Shown: positions 40,439 to 51,730, counted from the stretch's first letter. The stretch is DNA of 64,000 nt from an uncultured Gammaproteobacteria bacterium (GCA_905479985.1 CAJQOM010000024.1:16163-80162), one strand, 5' to 3'. Notes: generated by a model from the sequence alone, not told the origin. Numbers and translations are program-made.

Positions 40439-42817
40439 CTACGAACGTATCGTAGCACCAACTTGTTGTTCTAACTGTGTCGTTATCCGCAAAATAAGGT
40501 CATTGACCTCATCATCTGTTAACGTACGCTCCTTATGTTGCATGTGAAATGCGACAGCAATGCTCTTTTGACCCTGCTCGACACCATCTCCACTATATAC
40601 GTCAAATACTTGAATTTCTTTAAGAATATCAGATCTAACGTCATTCAAGCAATGCTTGATTTCACCAGCAGTTATTGTGCCAGAAACAACCAATGCTAAA
40701 TCTCGACGAATCGCTGGAAACTTGGATAAAGCAGAAAAAGCAGGAATTTCTGACATTAACACCGAAGATAACGCCAATTCAAACACATAAGCCGGCACAT
40801 TTAAGTCTAATGATTTATGTAGTTTAGGGTGAATGGCACCAATCCAACCAATCGCTTGCTCACCTGCATAAATGCGAGCAGATTGACCGGTATGTAATGC
40901 TGGGTGAACTTCCGCCACAAAACGAATATCCGTCCTGCTGCCCAAAGCCAATAACGCTTCCACATCTGCTTTAACATCAAAAAAGTCAACAGGGCGTTGC
41001 TTCTCAGCCCACTGTTCAGCATAACGTGGACCACACACCACCCCACCAATATGACGATGTTGTTCTACATTATCGTGGGTACCACTAAAGATACGGCCAA
41101 CTTCAAACAAACGGACACGATCATGTTGACGGTTTAAATTATGTGTTAAAGCCTGAATCAACCCTGGCCACAAAGAGGTTCTCATCACAGATAAGTCGGC
41201 AGAAATCGGGTTCGCCAAAATAATGGCTTCTTCACCTTCAACCGCCAAATATTGTTGGAATTCTGGATCAACGAAGCTATATGTGATCGCTTCTTGATAA
41301 CCACGATCAACCAATAATGATTGCAACCGTGCTGTTGCCAAACTGTGTTCGGAAATATCTGCCGTTAATACCGTGCCTTGCGGCCGTGTTTCCGGCAATT
41401 TATCGTAACCATACAAACGACCCAACTCTTCAATCAAGTCCACTTCGATCGCGATATCAAAACGAAAGCTTGGCACCGTCACTGACCAGCCGTCAGCTTG
41501 CGCCGTCACGCCTAGCCCTAATCGCGTTAACTGTTCTTCAACTTGTGCCGCTTCAATCTCAATGCCTAATACCCGCTTAATCCGCGCTGCTCGCAAAGAA
41601 ATCGTCGCTTGCACAGGTAAATGGGCTTTCGACACGACGTCTGTTATCGGGCCCGCTTGTCCGCCCACAATCGATAATAATAACGACGTCGCACGTTCCA
41701 ACGCACGGCCAGCTAATTCAGGATCGACACCCCGTTCAAAACGATGAGACGAATCAGTGTGTAAACCATGACGACGTGCACGACCGGCAATCGCAGTCGG
41801 CGTAAAAAAGGCTGATTCTAAGAATAAGTGTTGGGTAGTATCACCAACACTAGAAGCTTCTCCGCCCATAATCCCTGCTAAAGCTAATGTTGAAGACGCA
41901 TCGGTAATCGCCAATGTTTCACCGGTGATACGCATTGCTTGACCATCTAATAAGGTGATCTGATCGCCCGGCGTCGCCATTTTGACATTAATGCCTACAT
42001 CGATTTTATCCAAATCAAACGCATGCATCGGCTGGCCTAATTCCAACATCACATAATTCGTAACATCGACTACAGGGCTAATACTGCGTAAACCGCTACG
42101 ACGCAATTTCTCTTGCATCCACACCGGCGTGGCAGCTTTAACATTCACATTTTCAATCACTCGGCCCACATAACGTGGGCAAGCAGCAGGATCACTCACG
42201 ACGACAGACAATTTCTTCTGACTGGTAATCTCAATGGTAGCTTGTGACCATTCAGTGAGATCACAACCCGTTAACACGCCTACTTCACGTGCAATCCCAG
42301 CAATGCCTAGACAGTCACTACGGTTCGGCGTTAAATCAACATCAATCGACAGATCATCTAAACCTAAATAATCCCGAATATCCGTACCAACAGGCGCGTC
42401 AGCTGCTAGTTCCATCAGGCCATCGATATTATCGACCATGCCCAACTCTTTCGCAGAGCACAACATGCCAAAAGACGGTACACCACGTAATTTCGCTTTT
42501 TTAATTTTGAAATTACCAGGTAAAACCGCACCGACAACCGCAACAGGAATTTTTAAATCTTGGCGTACATTGGAAGCACCACATACAATAGATAGCAATT
42601 CATCACCATCAACATTCACTTGGCATAACCGCAATTTATCCGCATCAGGATGAGGTTCAACAGAGACCACCTGCCCCACAACAACGCCAGAAAATGCACC
42701 TGCAACAGGCTCAGTACCATCAACCTCTAAACCAGCCAGTGTCAGTTTTGCAACCAGTTCGTCACTGCTTAATTCAGGGTTTACCCACTCACGTAACCAT
42801 TTTTCACTAAATTTCAT
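40439..42817 (-). CDS. pheT: Phenylalanine-tRNA ligase subunit beta
   Basis: 792 residues. The domains follow the family order: an N-terminal tRNA-binding EMAP-like domain (about 40-150), the B3/B4 editing domain, the B5 domain, a synthetase-like core and a C-terminal FDX-ACB anticodon-binding domain (about 700-792; SKFPAIRRDLALVV). With PheS it forms the alpha2-beta2 enzyme that charges tRNA-Phe. It starts 15 bases after the pheS stop, and ihfA follows. Confidence 0.97.
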   Translation of the reverse strand: MKFSEKWLREWVNPELSSDELVAKLTLAGLEVDGTEPVAGAFSGVVVGQVVSVEPHPDADKLRLCQVNVDGDELLSIVCGASNVRQDLKIPVAVVGAVLPGNFKIKKAKLRGVPSFGMLCSAKELGMVDNIDGLMELAADAPVGTDIRDYLGLDDLSIDVDLTPNRSDCLGIAGIAREVGVLTGCDLTEWSQATIEITSQKKLSVVVSDPAACPRYVGRVIENVNVKAATPVWMQEKLRRSGLRSISPVVDVTNYVMLELGQPMHAFDLDKIDVGINVKMATPGDQITLLDGQAMRITGETLAITDASSTLALAGIMGGEASSVGDTTQHLFLESAFFTPTAIAGRARRHGLHTDSSHRFERGVDPELAGRALERATSLLLSIVGGQAGPITDVVSKAHLPVQATISLRAARIKRVLGIEIEAAQVEEQLTRLGLGVTAQADGWSVTVPSFRFDIAIEVDLIEELGRLYGYDKLPETRPQGTVLTADISEHSLATARLQSLLVDRGYQEAITYSFVDPEFQQYLAVEGEEAIILANPISADLSVMRTSLWPGLIQALTHNLNRQHDRVRLFEVGRIFSGTHDNVEQHRHIGGVVCGPRYAEQWAEKQRPVDFFDVKADVEALLALGSRTDIRFVAEVHPALHTGQSARIYAGEQAIGWIGAIHPKLHKSLDLNVPAYVFELALSSVLMSEIPAFSALSKFPAIRRDLALVVSGTITAGEIKHCLNDVRSDILKEIQVFDVYSGDGVEQGQKSIAVAFHMQHKERTLTDDEVNDLILRITTQLEQQVGATIRS

Positions 42818-42832
42818 CGTGATATCCCAAGC

Positions 42833-43923
<1,091 letters not shown>

Positions 43924-43940
43924 CTTTTAACAAAACTGAT

Positions 43941-43974
43941 TTATTACTCTGCAACTACACTGCGCGAGTAATAA
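43941..43974. other. Second stem-loop after rplT
   Basis: A perfect 9-bp inverted repeat TTATTACTC/GAGTAATAA begins three bases beyond the rplT stop codon. On the minus strand it precedes the GC-rich hairpin by about 20 bases. It lacks its own T run. It may stabilise the rplT message end or compete with the attenuator structure. Confidence 0.6.
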
Positions 43975-43976
43975 TA

Positions 43977-44336
43977 TTAGTCTGCTAATGCAGCCTTCGC
44001 TTTCTCAGCAACTGCTGTAAAGGCTGCCATATCGTTCATAGCAAGATCAGCTAAAACCTTACGATCGATTTCAATGGCTGCTTTCTTCAGACCATCAATC
44101 AATTTGCTATAAGACAATCCACATTCACGTGCACCGGCATTAATACGTGCAATCCATAATGAACGGAATACACGTTTCTTCTGACGACGATCACGGTAAG
44201 CATATTGACCTGCTTTCGTAACGGCTTGAACTGCTACGCGATAGACGTTTTTACGACGACCGCTATAACCTTTGGCTTGTTTGATAACTTTTTTATGGCG
44301 CGCATGAGCTTGTACGCCGCGTTTTACTCTAGGCAT
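43977..44336 (-). CDS. rplT: 50S ribosomal protein L20
   Basis: 119 residues. L20 binds 23S rRNA early in large-subunit assembly and, in E. coli, represses its own operon. The start [24 protein letters not shown] and the segment [25 protein letters not shown] are fully typical. It follows rpmI by 15 bases. Two hairpins lie between it and pheS. Confidence 0.98.
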   Translation of the reverse strand: MPRVKRGVQAHARHKKVIKQAKGYSGRRKNVYRVAVQAVTKAGQYAYRDRRQKKRVFRSLWIARINAGARECGLSYSKLIDGLKKAAIEIDRKVLADLAMNDMAAFTAVAEKAKAALAD

Positions 44337-44351
44337 GTGATAACTCCTTAA

Positions 44352-44549
44352 TTAAAGATTAGGCAACAGTTTACGAACAGACATATGATCGGCTTTACAA
44401 ACCATCAATGTTGAACGCAATTGGCGTTTCCGCTTAGTGCTTTTTTTAGTAAGGATATGACTTGTAAACGCTTGTGAGCGTTTAAATTTACCACTTCCAG
44501 TCAGTTTGAAGCGCTTTGCAGCACCTCGGTGTGTTTTCATTTTTGGCAT
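44352..44549 (-). CDS. rpmI: 50S ribosomal protein L35
   Basis: 65 residues with the standard L35 sequence ([31 protein letters not shown]). It lies 35 bases after infC and 15 before rplT in the conserved infC-rpmI-rplT operon. Confidence 0.98.
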   Translation of the reverse strand: MPKMKTHRGAAKRFKLTGSGKFKRSQAFTSHILTKKSTKRKRQLRSTLMVCKADHMSVRKLLPNL

Positions 44550-44584
44550 TTCGAACTCCGCATTCGTTATTTCAATTAATAGGT

Positions 44585-45100
44585 TTACTTCTTACTGGGT
44601 GCTAAAACCATAATCATTTGACGCCCTTCTTTCTTAGGATGTTGCTCAATGACTGACAATTCCTTTAGATCTTCTGCTACTCGTACGAGTAGCTTCAATC
44701 CAAGGTCTTGATGTGCCATTTCGCGTCCACGAAAGCGAAGACTGACTTTGGTTTTATTCCCTTCTTCTAGGAAACGTGTCAGGTTGCGTAGTTTTACCTG
44801 GTAATCCCCTTCTTCTGTCCCTGGTCTAAATTTAACTTCCTTAACTTGTATCTGTTTTTGCTTTTTCTTAGCAATTTGCTTTTGCTTATTAGCTTCAAAC
44901 ACATACTTGCCGTAATCCATAATACGACACACTGGTGGCGATGCTTGTGCAGATATCTCCACCAAATCTAAATCTGCTGCTTCTGCAAGTTCCACGGCCT
45001 TTGCTAATGCAACAACACCTAGTTGTTCCCCATCAGCGCCGGTTAGACGTACTTCTCTAGCTGTAATTTCACCATTCAGCTTTTTTTCATCAGTAGCGAT
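44585..45100 (-). CDS. infC: Translation initiation factor IF-3, non-AUG start
   Basis: About 171 residues. Homology extends well upstream of the first ATG/GTG-type codon: [22 protein letters not shown] matches the IF-3 N-terminal domain, followed by [12 protein letters not shown], the basic linker and [18 protein letters not shown] chose the ATC at 45098-45100 as start because the GAGG at 45110-45113 is 9 bases before it. The ATT at 45107-45109 is in frame but touches the GAGG with no spacing. Rare start codons in infC allow IF-3 to repress its own translation, known in E. coli (AUU). The gene begins 4 bases after the thrS stop. The start assignment is inferred. Confidence 0.9.
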   Translation of the reverse strand: MATDEKKLNGEITAREVRLTGADGEQLGVVALAKAVELAEAADLDLVEISAQASPPVCRIMDYGKYVFEANKQKQIAKKKQKQIQVKEVKFRPGTEEGDYQVKLRNLTRFLEEGNKTKVSLRFRGREMAHQDLGLKLLVRVAEDLKELSVIEQHPKKEGRQMIMVLAPSKK

Positions 45101-45104
45101 CTTT

Positions 45105-47030
45105 TTAATCCTCTAAAATAATTCGACCGCGACCAGCAACGTCCTTTTGCAAGGTTTGCGCGAAGTTATCAAGTGTCATGACACCTAAATCTTCACCCTT
45201 GCGAGTACGTACTGCCACGGCGTTATCCTGCGCTTCACGATCCCCGACTACTAAGAGATAAGGAACCCGACGCAATGTGTGCTCGCGTATTTTAAAGCCT
45301 ATCTTCTCATTTCTCAAGTCTATATCGGCTCTAAACCCTTTATTTTTCAATTCTTTTGTTATTTTCTTGGCGTATTCGGCCTGATGTTCGCTGATTCCCA
45401 TCACCACAACTTGTCTCGGTGCTAACCATGTTGGGAAGGCGCCAGCGTATTCTTCAATCAAAATACCGATGAAACGTTCAAGTGAACCCAAGATGGCACG
45501 ATGCAACATAACGGGCACTTGTTTACTGCCATCATCAGCAATATATTTCGCATCCAAACGACCCGGCATCGAGAAATCAACCTGAATCGTCCCACACTGC
45601 CACACTCTACCTAGACAATCTTTCAAAGAAAACTCAATCTTCGGGCCATAAAAAGCACCCTCGCCCGGCTGTAAATCCCAATCCAAACCTTTGTTATTCA
45701 AAGCTTGTTCAAGGGCATGTTCGGCTTTATCCCACACTTCATCGCTACCCACACGATTTTCAGGACGCGTTGAAAGCTTGACGATAATGTCATTAAAACC
45801 AAAGTCGGCATAGACTTCTTGCAACAAATCCATAAAGGTCGACACTTCATCTTGAATTTGGTCTTCAGTACAGAAAATATGCGCATCATCTTGGGTAAAA
45901 CCACGTAAACGCATCAATCCATGCAAGGTGCCAGACGGCTCATTTCGATGACACGAACCAAATTCTGCCATGCGTAAAGGCAAGTCACGATAGCTCTTCT
46001 GACCTTGATTAAAGATTTGAACATGACAAGGACAATTCATTGGCTTAACGGCGTAATCACGGTTTTCAGAATGGGTACTGAAAATCATGTCACCAAACTT
46101 ATCCCAGTGGCCTGATTTTTCCCATAAAGACCGATCTACTACTTGCGGTGTTTTGACTTCTTGATAACCATTGTTTTGCAATACATCGCGAATATAGTTT
46201 TCAACTTCGCGATAAATGCGCCAACCATTGTCATGCCAAAAGATCATGCCAGAGGCTTCTTCTTGCAAATGGAATAAATCTAAATTCTTAGCAATCTTAC
46301 GATGATCGCGTTTTTCTGCTTCTTCTAACCGGTGAATATATTGTTTTAAGGCTTTTTTATCAGACCATGCAGTGCCATAAACACGTTGCAACATCTCATT
46401 GTCAGAGTTACCACGCCAATACGCACCTGCGAGCTTCATCAACTTAAAGGCTTTTAATTTACCTGTGCTCGGCACATGGGGGCCACGGCATAAATCGATA
46501 AAGTCACCTTGACCATATAAAGATAAGGTTTCGCCTTTCGGAATATCTTCTAAAATTTCAGCTTTGTAGTCTTCGCCCATCGCACGGAATTTTTCAATAC
46601 CGGCTTCGCGAGAGATTTCTTCGCGAACCAACGGAATATCCTGTTTAACTAACGCCGCCATCCGTTTTTCGATTTTAGTTAAATCTTCCGGCGTGAAACC
46701 CGGCGCATAAGCAAAGTCATAATAGAAACCATCATCAATGACAGGGCCAATGGTGACTTGCGCTTCAGGAAACAACTGCTTAACGGCTTGCGCCATCAAA
46801 TGCGAGGTCGAGTGGCGAATAATATCCAAGCCCTCTTCATCACGCTCGGTGATAATCGCAATATCAGCATCTTGTTCAATTAGAAAGTTGGTATCAACCA
46901 ACACACCATTGACCTTGCCAGCCAGAGCAGCACGGGCTAAGCCAGCACCAATATCAAAGGCGACATCATGAATAGAAACAGGGTGATCAAACTGGCGTTG
47001 ATTGCCATCAGGAAGTGTTACAGAAATCAT
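45105..47030 (-). CDS. thrS: Threonine-tRNA ligase
   Basis: 641 residues from the ATG at 47028-47030 ([14 protein letters not shown]). The frame stays open to 47159 but that extension runs through the tRNA-Val terminator and into tRNA-Val, so it is rejected. Order: TGS domain (1-60), editing domain (about 65-225, with [16 protein letters not shown] and the SEC-like [14 protein letters not shown]), class II core with the zinc ligand Cys in [10 protein letters not shown], and the anticodon-binding domain ([15 protein letters not shown] onward). It heads the thrS-infC-rpmI-rplT-pheST run. Confidence 0.97.
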   Translation of the reverse strand: MISVTLPDGNQRQFDHPVSIHDVAFDIGAGLARAALAGKVNGVLVDTNFLIEQDADIAIITERDEEGLDIIRHSTSHLMAQAVKQLFPEAQVTIGPVIDDGFYYDFAYAPGFTPEDLTKIEKRMAALVKQDIPLVREEISREAGIEKFRAMGEDYKAEILEDIPKGETLSLYGQGDFIDLCRGPHVPSTGKLKAFKLMKLAGAYWRGNSDNEMLQRVYGTAWSDKKALKQYIHRLEEAEKRDHRKIAKNLDLFHLQEEASGMIFWHDNGWRIYREVENYIRDVLQNNGYQEVKTPQVVDRSLWEKSGHWDKFGDMIFSTHSENRDYAVKPMNCPCHVQIFNQGQKSYRDLPLRMAEFGSCHRNEPSGTLHGLMRLRGFTQDDAHIFCTEDQIQDEVSTFMDLLQEVYADFGFNDIIVKLSTRPENRVGSDEVWDKAEHALEQALNNKGLDWDLQPGEGAFYGPKIEFSLKDCLGRVWQCGTIQVDFSMPGRLDAKYIADDGSKQVPVMLHRAILGSLERFIGILIEEYAGAFPTWLAPRQVVVMGISEHQAEYAKKITKELKNKGFRADIDLRNEKIGFKIREHTLRRVPYLLVVGDREAQDNAVAVRTRKGEDLGVMTLDNFAQTLQKDVAGRGRIILED

Positions 47031-47070
47031 AGGAAACTCTCTCTGGTTGTGGCCGATACAAAGGGCCTTA

Positions 47071-47110
47071 AAAACCAAAAAAGCACCATTATCAGAATAA
47101 TAAGTGCTTT
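47071..47110 (-). terminator. Rho-independent terminator after tRNA-Val
   Basis: On the minus strand AAAGCAC (47104-47110) pairs with GTGCTTT (47080-47086), extended by an AT-rich stem with one mismatch and a bulge, and is followed by a T-rich tract (47071-47080). It lies 10 bases downstream of tRNA-Val and before thrS, so it separates the tRNA from thrS transcription, or forms part of a thrS leader. Confidence 0.75.
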
Positions 47111-47119
47111 CTATATTAT

Positions 47120-47196
47120 TGGTAGGCACGAGTGGATTCGAACCACCGACCCCTACCATGTCAAGGTAGTGCTCTAACCAACTGAGCTACGCGCCT
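47120..47196 (-). tRNA. tRNA-Val (anticodon GAC)
   Basis: A cloverleaf is visible on the minus strand: acceptor AGGCGCG with CGTGCCT, D arm GCTCAGTTGGTTAGAGC, anticodon stem CTACC/GGTAG enclosing TTGACAT (anticodon GAC), T arm with GGTTCGAATCC, and an encoded CCA. 77 bases. Confidence 0.97.
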
Positions 47197-47281
47197 GCCG
47201 TTAAGCGAAGGAATTATACAGAGCTGGTTATTTAACGCAAGGATTAGCTAATAATCTGCTCTTTTCACAGACTATCTCACT

Positions 47282-47307
47282 AAAAATAAATCTGTCCCCT
47301 TTGTTTG
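47282..47307 (+). repeat. Left inverted repeat of a single-gene unit
   Basis: AAAATAAATCTGT followed by CCCCTTT is matched in inverted orientation at 47922-47945: 13 bases are perfect, then two mismatches, then five matches. Together the arms frame one membrane-protein gene. A third, shorter match (TAAATCTGTTT) lies at 47341-47351, at the gene stop codon. Confidence 0.75.
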
Positions 47308-47339
47308 TTTAATATGCCATCGAAAATTTCCCTATTAAA

Positions 47340-47894
47340 TTAAATCTGTTTATTAAAGATCGCTCTTAAAGCTTTGCCAGTGTATACAGAGAGATAAATA
47401 ACCGCCGTTTCTATACAAAGCAATGAAAATTCTGAATTGTAATAAGACATAATTCTCTTTGACGTGAATCCTCTTCCACCCACATCCCAATAAAAAATAA
47501 TTATCAGCCCCAAAATAGATATCAATGGTAGAAGCCCTATGTTTTTATTCCGCCGTATTATTTCCATTCTTTTGCCTTCATGACTCACAGAAATAAATAA
47601 GCAGAGTGCAGCATTAAAAAACATTAGGTAATAACAACCATCAATCACGTCACGAAAGGTTTTTGAATTATGTCGCCATGTATCTGGGTCCCCAACCCCA
47701 AATTGCTCTATAGGTCGCGCCATACCACTCGTCACTTGTGACACTTCTGGGTTATTAAGAATCGATAAAGAACTGGCAAGCACGAAAATGACCGTACTAC
47801 TCAGTAACAGTGCATACGCTGTTCCACTAATCGATAACTTCGCTAATTGACTACCCATCAACAAAACAATAATGAGATAAATAAGATCAATCAT
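47340..47894 (-). CDS. Orphan multi-helix membrane protein inside an inverted-repeat unit
   Basis: 184 residues from the ATG at 47892-47894, which has an unusually strong GGGGGGAG ribosome site; the frame opens 10 codons earlier. Four or five hydrophobic segments are seen: about 1-16, 24-44, 85-103, 118-136 and 155-170. The loop after the second helix (PEVSQVTSGMARPIEQFGVGDPDTWRHN region) is the only long soluble part. I do not recognise the family. It ends 33 bases from the left inverted repeat and begins 28 bases from the right one. It interrupts the gap between tRNA-Val and uvrB, and its AT-rich character suggests transfer. Confidence 0.7.
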   Translation of the reverse strand: MIDLIYLIIVLLMGSQLAKLSISGTAYALLLSSTVIFVLASSLSILNNPEVSQVTSGMARPIEQFGVGDPDTWRHNSKTFRDVIDGCYYLMFFNAALCLFISVSHEGKRMEIIRRNKNIGLLPLISILGLIIIFYWDVGGRGFTSKRIMSYYNSEFSLLCIETAVIYLSVYTGKALRAIFNKQI

Positions 47895-47921
47895 CTTGTT
47901 CTCCCCCCCAGAATACTCACG

Positions 47922-47945
47922 CAAAAAGGAAACAGATTTATTTTA
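47922..47945 (-). repeat. Right inverted repeat of a single-gene unit
   Basis: Inverted counterpart of 47282-47307: on the plus strand it reads AAAAAGGAAACAGATTTATTTT. It lies just upstream of the membrane-protein gene. Confidence 0.75.
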
Positions 47946-48043
47946 ATCACACTTCTCATCTTTCCTTCCCCATCCTTGGTTCTTCTCAGTTCTCTATTCA
48001 ATTTCACTTGTTGCCATCCTTAGCTATAAACGCAGTTTTGTTG

Positions 48044-50059
48044 TTAAGCTGACTCCGGGCCCAAGGCCACAGACCGAATATGCTGAATCTCATTACGCAT
48101 TGCCGCCGCTTCTTCAAACTCTAAGTTCTGAGCATGACGGTACATAGCCTGTTCCATTTGGTGTAATCGTTTGGCTAATTGCTTCGGAGTCAGTGCTGCA
48201 TATTTCGCCTGCTCTTCTGCCACTTTGGTAATGTATTGATGCTGTTCTCTATCTTCAGTTTGCTTATCATCAATGCTATTCCGAATTGATTTTTTGACGC
48301 CGACAGGCGTAATGCCATGTTCTTTATTATGTTCTTGTTGCTTGGTACGACGACGGTCTGTTTCATCTATCGCACGCTTCATTGAACCCGTAATGCGATC
48401 AGCATAAAGAATGGCCCGACCATTTAAGTTACGAGCAGCTCGACCAATGGTTTGAATTAACGAACGCTCCGAACGTAAAAACCCTTCCTTATCCGCATCC
48501 AATATTGCAACCAAAGAAACTTCAGGAATATCAAGACCTTCTCTAAGTAAGTTAATGCCAACTATTACATCAAAAACCCCTAATCTCAGGTCTCTTAAGA
48601 TCTCAACACGTTCAACCGTATCAATATCCGAATGTAAATAACGCACTTTCACGCCATGCTCAGTGAGATATTCTGTTAAGTCTTCTGACATCCGTTTGGT
48701 TAAGGTTGTGACCAAAACGCGTTCACCGATTTCGGCGCGTTTATTGATCTCAGATAACAAATCATCAACTTGTGTTGCGACTGGCCTAATTTCAATTTCT
48801 GGATCAACCAAGCCCGTTGGCCGAACCACTTGTTCAACAACAGAACTGGCATGTTCTTGTTCATAGACCGCGGGCGTCGCTGACACAAATATAGTTTGCG
48901 GCGCGAGTCTTTCCCATTCTTCAAACATCAGTGGTCGATTATCCAAAGCAGAAGGCAATCTAAAACCATAATTGACTAAGGTTTCTTTACGTGATCTATC
49001 GCCTTTATACATCGCACCGATCTGCGGCACCATCACATGACTTTCATCCAACACCAACAAAGCATCATCCGGTAGATAATCAAATAACGTGGGTGGCGCC
49101 TCGCCCATTTTACGGCCAGATAAATAGCGGGAATAGTTTTCAATACCGTTGCAGTAACCCAACTCCATAATCATTTCGATATCAAAACGCGTACGTTGTT
49201 CCAAACGTTGCGCCTCGACCAGTTTATTTTGCTCAGTGAGCTCTGCTAGACGGAGTCGTAACTCTTCTTTAATACCATCAACAGCAGCCAATAACTGTTC
49301 ACGTGGCGTCACGTAATGGGTTTTCGGATAAATCGTTGTACGACTAACGCGCTGAAACACTTCGCCCGTTAAGGGATCGAAAAAACTGATCTGTTCCACT
49401 TCATCATCAAACAATTCTATCCGTACCGAATCACGCTCCGATTCAGCAGGAAAGATATCGATCACGTCACCCCGAACACGATAAGTACCACGATGCAGTT
49501 CGACGTCATTACGTGAATACTGCAATTCAGTCAGCCGTCGTAAAATATCACGCTGATTAATGGTTTCACCGACACTCAGGTGCAAAACCATCTCTAAATA
49601 GGCATCTTTATCACCCAAACCATAGATACACGACACACTGGATACAATAATCGCATCGCGGCGTTCCAACATCGCCTTGGTCGCAGATAAACGCATCTGT
49701 TCAATTTGTTCATTGACCGACGAATCTTTATCTATAAAGGTGTCTGACGACGGCACATAGGCTTCGGGCTGATAATAATCATAATAAGAAACAAAATATT
49801 CCACCGCATTATCGGGAAAGAACTCTTTCATTTCACTATAAAGCTGGGCTGCCAAGGTTTTATTAGGCGCGAGCACCATAACCGGCCTTTGGATTTGTTG
49901 TGCAACATTAGCAATCGTGAACGTCTTACCCGAGCCAGTCACTCCCAATAAGGTCTGCCACATTTCACCGTTTTCTAAGCCATCAACCAAAGCTGCAATC
50001 GCCGCAGGTTGATCCCCCGCCGGTTCAAAGTTGCTTTGTAATTCAAATTGTTTAGCCAT
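48044..50059 (-). CDS. uvrB: UvrABC excinuclease subunit B
   Basis: 671 residues. UvrB is the DNA-damage verifying helicase-like subunit of nucleotide excision repair. Walker [11 protein letters not shown], the beta-hairpin segment [30 protein letters not shown], the helicase motifs [17 protein letters not shown] and [10 protein letters not shown], and a C-terminal UVR motif (about 630-665, contacts UvrC) are all intact. It is divergent from the aminotransferase gene across 75 bases. I see no convincing LexA box in that gap. Confidence 0.97.
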   Translation of the reverse strand: MAKQFELQSNFEPAGDQPAAIAALVDGLENGEMWQTLLGVTGSGKTFTIANVAQQIQRPVMVLAPNKTLAAQLYSEMKEFFPDNAVEYFVSYYDYYQPEAYVPSSDTFIDKDSSVNEQIEQMRLSATKAMLERRDAIIVSSVSCIYGLGDKDAYLEMVLHLSVGETINQRDILRRLTELQYSRNDVELHRGTYRVRGDVIDIFPAESERDSVRIELFDDEVEQISFFDPLTGEVFQRVSRTTIYPKTHYVTPREQLLAAVDGIKEELRLRLAELTEQNKLVEAQRLEQRTRFDIEMIMELGYCNGIENYSRYLSGRKMGEAPPTLFDYLPDDALLVLDESHVMVPQIGAMYKGDRSRKETLVNYGFRLPSALDNRPLMFEEWERLAPQTIFVSATPAVYEQEHASSVVEQVVRPTGLVDPEIEIRPVATQVDDLLSEINKRAEIGERVLVTTLTKRMSEDLTEYLTEHGVKVRYLHSDIDTVERVEILRDLRLGVFDVIVGINLLREGLDIPEVSLVAILDADKEGFLRSERSLIQTIGRAARNLNGRAILYADRITGSMKRAIDETDRRRTKQQEHNKEHGITPVGVKKSIRNSIDDKQTEDREQHQYITKVAEEQAKYAALTPKQLAKRLHQMEQAMYRHAQNLEFEEAAAMRNEIQHIRSVALGPESA

Positions 50060-50134
50060 ACATCTTCTGCATCAAGGATCTTTGGCGTATATTACCTGAC
50101 ATCGATTTAATTTGTGTTTTAAGAAGGAAAGATT

Positions 50135-51322
50135 TTGGATATCAAGCTCTCACAACGCGTTCAAAGCATTAAACCCTCTCCCACATTAGCCATTACCGCT
50201 CGCGCAGCAGCGCTCAGAGCCGAAGGTAAAGACGTCATCGGCTTAGGTGCTGGCGAACCAGATTTTGATACGCCACAACACATTAAACAAGCTGCGATTA
50301 CCGCGATTGATAATGGTGACACAAAGTACACCGCCGTCGACGGTACAGCTGCTTTAAAACAAGCCGTTATCGATAAACTGTCTCGTGATAATGGTCTTAA
50401 TTACAAGCTCAACGAAATTCTGGTCTCTGTTGGCGGTAAACAAAGCTTTTTCAATCTCAGCCAAGCCTTATTAGACAAAGATGATGAAGTCATCATCCCA
50501 GCCCCTTATTGGGTGTCTTATCCCGATATGGTGCTACTAGCTGAAGGCGTCCCCGTTATTATCGAAGCAGGCCAAGACCAACACTTTAAAATCACGCCAG
50601 CGCAATTAGAAGCGGCGATTACACCTAATACCCGTTTATTTGTGATTAACAGCCCATCGAACCCATCAGGTAAAGCCTATAGCGAACCTGAACTCAAAGC
50701 ACTCGGTGACGTACTACGTCGCTACCCGAACGTGCTAATCGCCACTGATGATATGTACGAACATATTCTCTGGTCAGACATTGGCTTTCACAATATCGTC
50801 ACCGCCTGTCCCGATCTCTATGATCGTACCATTGTACTTAATGGTGTATCTAAAGCCTATTCAATGACAGGCTGGCGCATTGGCTATGCTGCAGGACCAG
50901 CGCCATTAATCGGTGCCATGAAAAAGATCCAATCACAAAGCACCTCTAACCCGGCCTCTATCTCACAAGCCGCCGCCGTCGAGGCACTCAATGGCAGTCA
51001 GCAATGCGTGCAAGACATGCTCGTTGAGTTTAAGAAGCGTCATGACATGGTCGTAGAAAAACTCAACGCCATCGAGGGTGTTGATTCACTACACAGTGAT
51101 GGCACATTCTATGTTTTCCCTGATATCAGCGGCGCAATTGCCAATATGGATGGCATCAATGACGACCTAGAGTTTGCCGAAGCACTACTCGTTGATAAAG
51201 GCGTTGCCATTGTGCCAGGACAAGCTTTCGGCCTCAAAAATCATATGCGTTTATCCATCGCCACCAGCGAAGAAAACCTCAATAACGCACTACAACGTAT
51301 CGCAGAATTTATAAATAACTAA
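50135..51322 (+). CDS. PLP-dependent aspartate aminotransferase (class Ib type)
   Basis: 395 residues. The start is TTG at 50135, backed by an AAGGAAAG ribosome site and by homology from DIKLSQRVQSIKPSPTLAIT. Fold-type I aminotransferase signatures are GLGAGEPDFDTPQHIK, NSPSNPSGKAYS, DDMYEHI and the PLP-lysine motif NGVSKAYSMTGWRIGYAAGP. It probably interconverts aspartate and oxaloacetate, perhaps with activity on other amino acids or prephenate. It resembles the 1b subgroup common outside the enterics (often labelled aspC or aatA). It is monocistronic, ending before tRNA-Asn. Confidence 0.92.
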   Translation: MDIKLSQRVQSIKPSPTLAITARAAALRAEGKDVIGLGAGEPDFDTPQHIKQAAITAIDNGDTKYTAVDGTAALKQAVIDKLSRDNGLNYKLNEILVSVGGKQSFFNLSQALLDKDDEVIIPAPYWVSYPDMVLLAEGVPVIIEAGQDQHFKITPAQLEAAITPNTRLFVINSPSNPSGKAYSEPELKALGDVLRRYPNVLIATDDMYEHILWSDIGFHNIVTACPDLYDRTIVLNGVSKAYSMTGWRIGYAAGPAPLIGAMKKIQSQSTSNPASISQAAAVEALNGSQQCVQDMLVEFKKRHDMVVEKLNAIEGVDSLHSDGTFYVFPDISGAIANMDGINDDLEFAEALLVDKGVAIVPGQAFGLKNHMRLSIATSEENLNNALQRIAEFINN

Positions 51323-51332
51323 AAAAGTAAGA

Positions 51333-51362
51333 AGAGGCTTGACCCAGCAAGGCCAAGCCTCT
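51333..51362. other. Stem-loop after the aminotransferase gene
   Basis: AGAGGCTTG (51333-51341) pairs with CAAGCCTCT (51354-51362), extended by CC/GG after one mismatch. There is no clean T run afterwards, only a pyrimidine-rich stretch, so it may be a weak terminator or a processing signal before tRNA-Asn. Confidence 0.6.
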
Positions 51363-51381
51363 ATCATAGCCTTCTTTCTAT

Positions 51382-51457
51382 TCCTCGATAGCTCAGTTGG
51401 TAGAGCAAATGACTGTTAATCATTGGGTCCCAGGTTCGAGTCCTGGTCGAGGAGCCA
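51382..51457 (+). tRNA. tRNA-Asn (anticodon GTT)
   Basis: Acceptor TCCTCGA pairs with TCGAGGA; D arm AGCTCAGTTGGTAGAGC; the anticodon stem AATGA/TCATT encloses CTGTTAA (anticodon GTT); T arm with AGGTTCGAGTCCT; encoded CCA. 76 bases. A terminator follows directly. Confidence 0.98.
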
Positions 51458-51464
51458 AGAATAT

Positions 51465-51501
51465 AAAAAAAGCCCTAGAAGTTCTACTTCTAGGGCTTTT
51501 T
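51465..51501. terminator. Bidirectional terminator after tRNA-Asn
   Basis: A 10-bp perfect stem GCCCTAGAAG (51472-51481) with CTTCTAGGGC (51487-51496), with seven A before and five T after. It lies between tRNA-Asn and the convergent csrA. Confidence 0.92.
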
Positions 51502-51547
51502 GTTTTCTAGAAAACAATTCATCCTTAACCTTCATAATCCCATAGTA

Positions 51548-51730
51548 TTATTTTTTAGTGACATCATTCGTTTGCTGTATTCGCTGATACACCTCTTCTC
51601 TATGCACACTCACTTCCTTAGGCGCTTCAATGCCAATTCTTACTTGGTTACCGCTGACGCTTAGCACATGTACTTTCACATCATCATCAATAATCAGCGC
51701 TTCGCCCACTCTTCTAGACAATATCAACAT
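51548..51730 (-). CDS. csrA: Carbon storage regulator CsrA
   Basis: 60 residues from the ATG at 51728-51730 ([12 protein letters not shown]), with a GGAGG ribosome site; a 7-codon upstream extension is rejected. CsrA dimers bind GGA motifs in mRNA leaders and control carbon storage, motility and biofilm. [38 protein letters not shown] is the standard fold sequence and includes the RNA-binding Leu4 and Arg44 regions. The GGA of the gene's own ribosome site would be a natural autoregulatory target. Small RNA antagonists (CsrB type) were not seen in the window. Confidence 0.96.
   Translation of the reverse strand: MLILSRRVGEALIIDDDVKVHVLSVSGNQVRIGIEAPKEVSVHREEVYQRIQQTNDVTKK

Noticed and set aside
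44585..44995. Short infC starting at GTG 44995
   Set aside because: It would delete most of the IF-3 N-terminal domain, which is clearly encoded upstream in the same frame.
47031..47159. Upstream extension of thrS
   Set aside because: It would translate through a terminator and the 3' part of tRNA-Val; the real start MISVTLPDG at 47030 matches the family.
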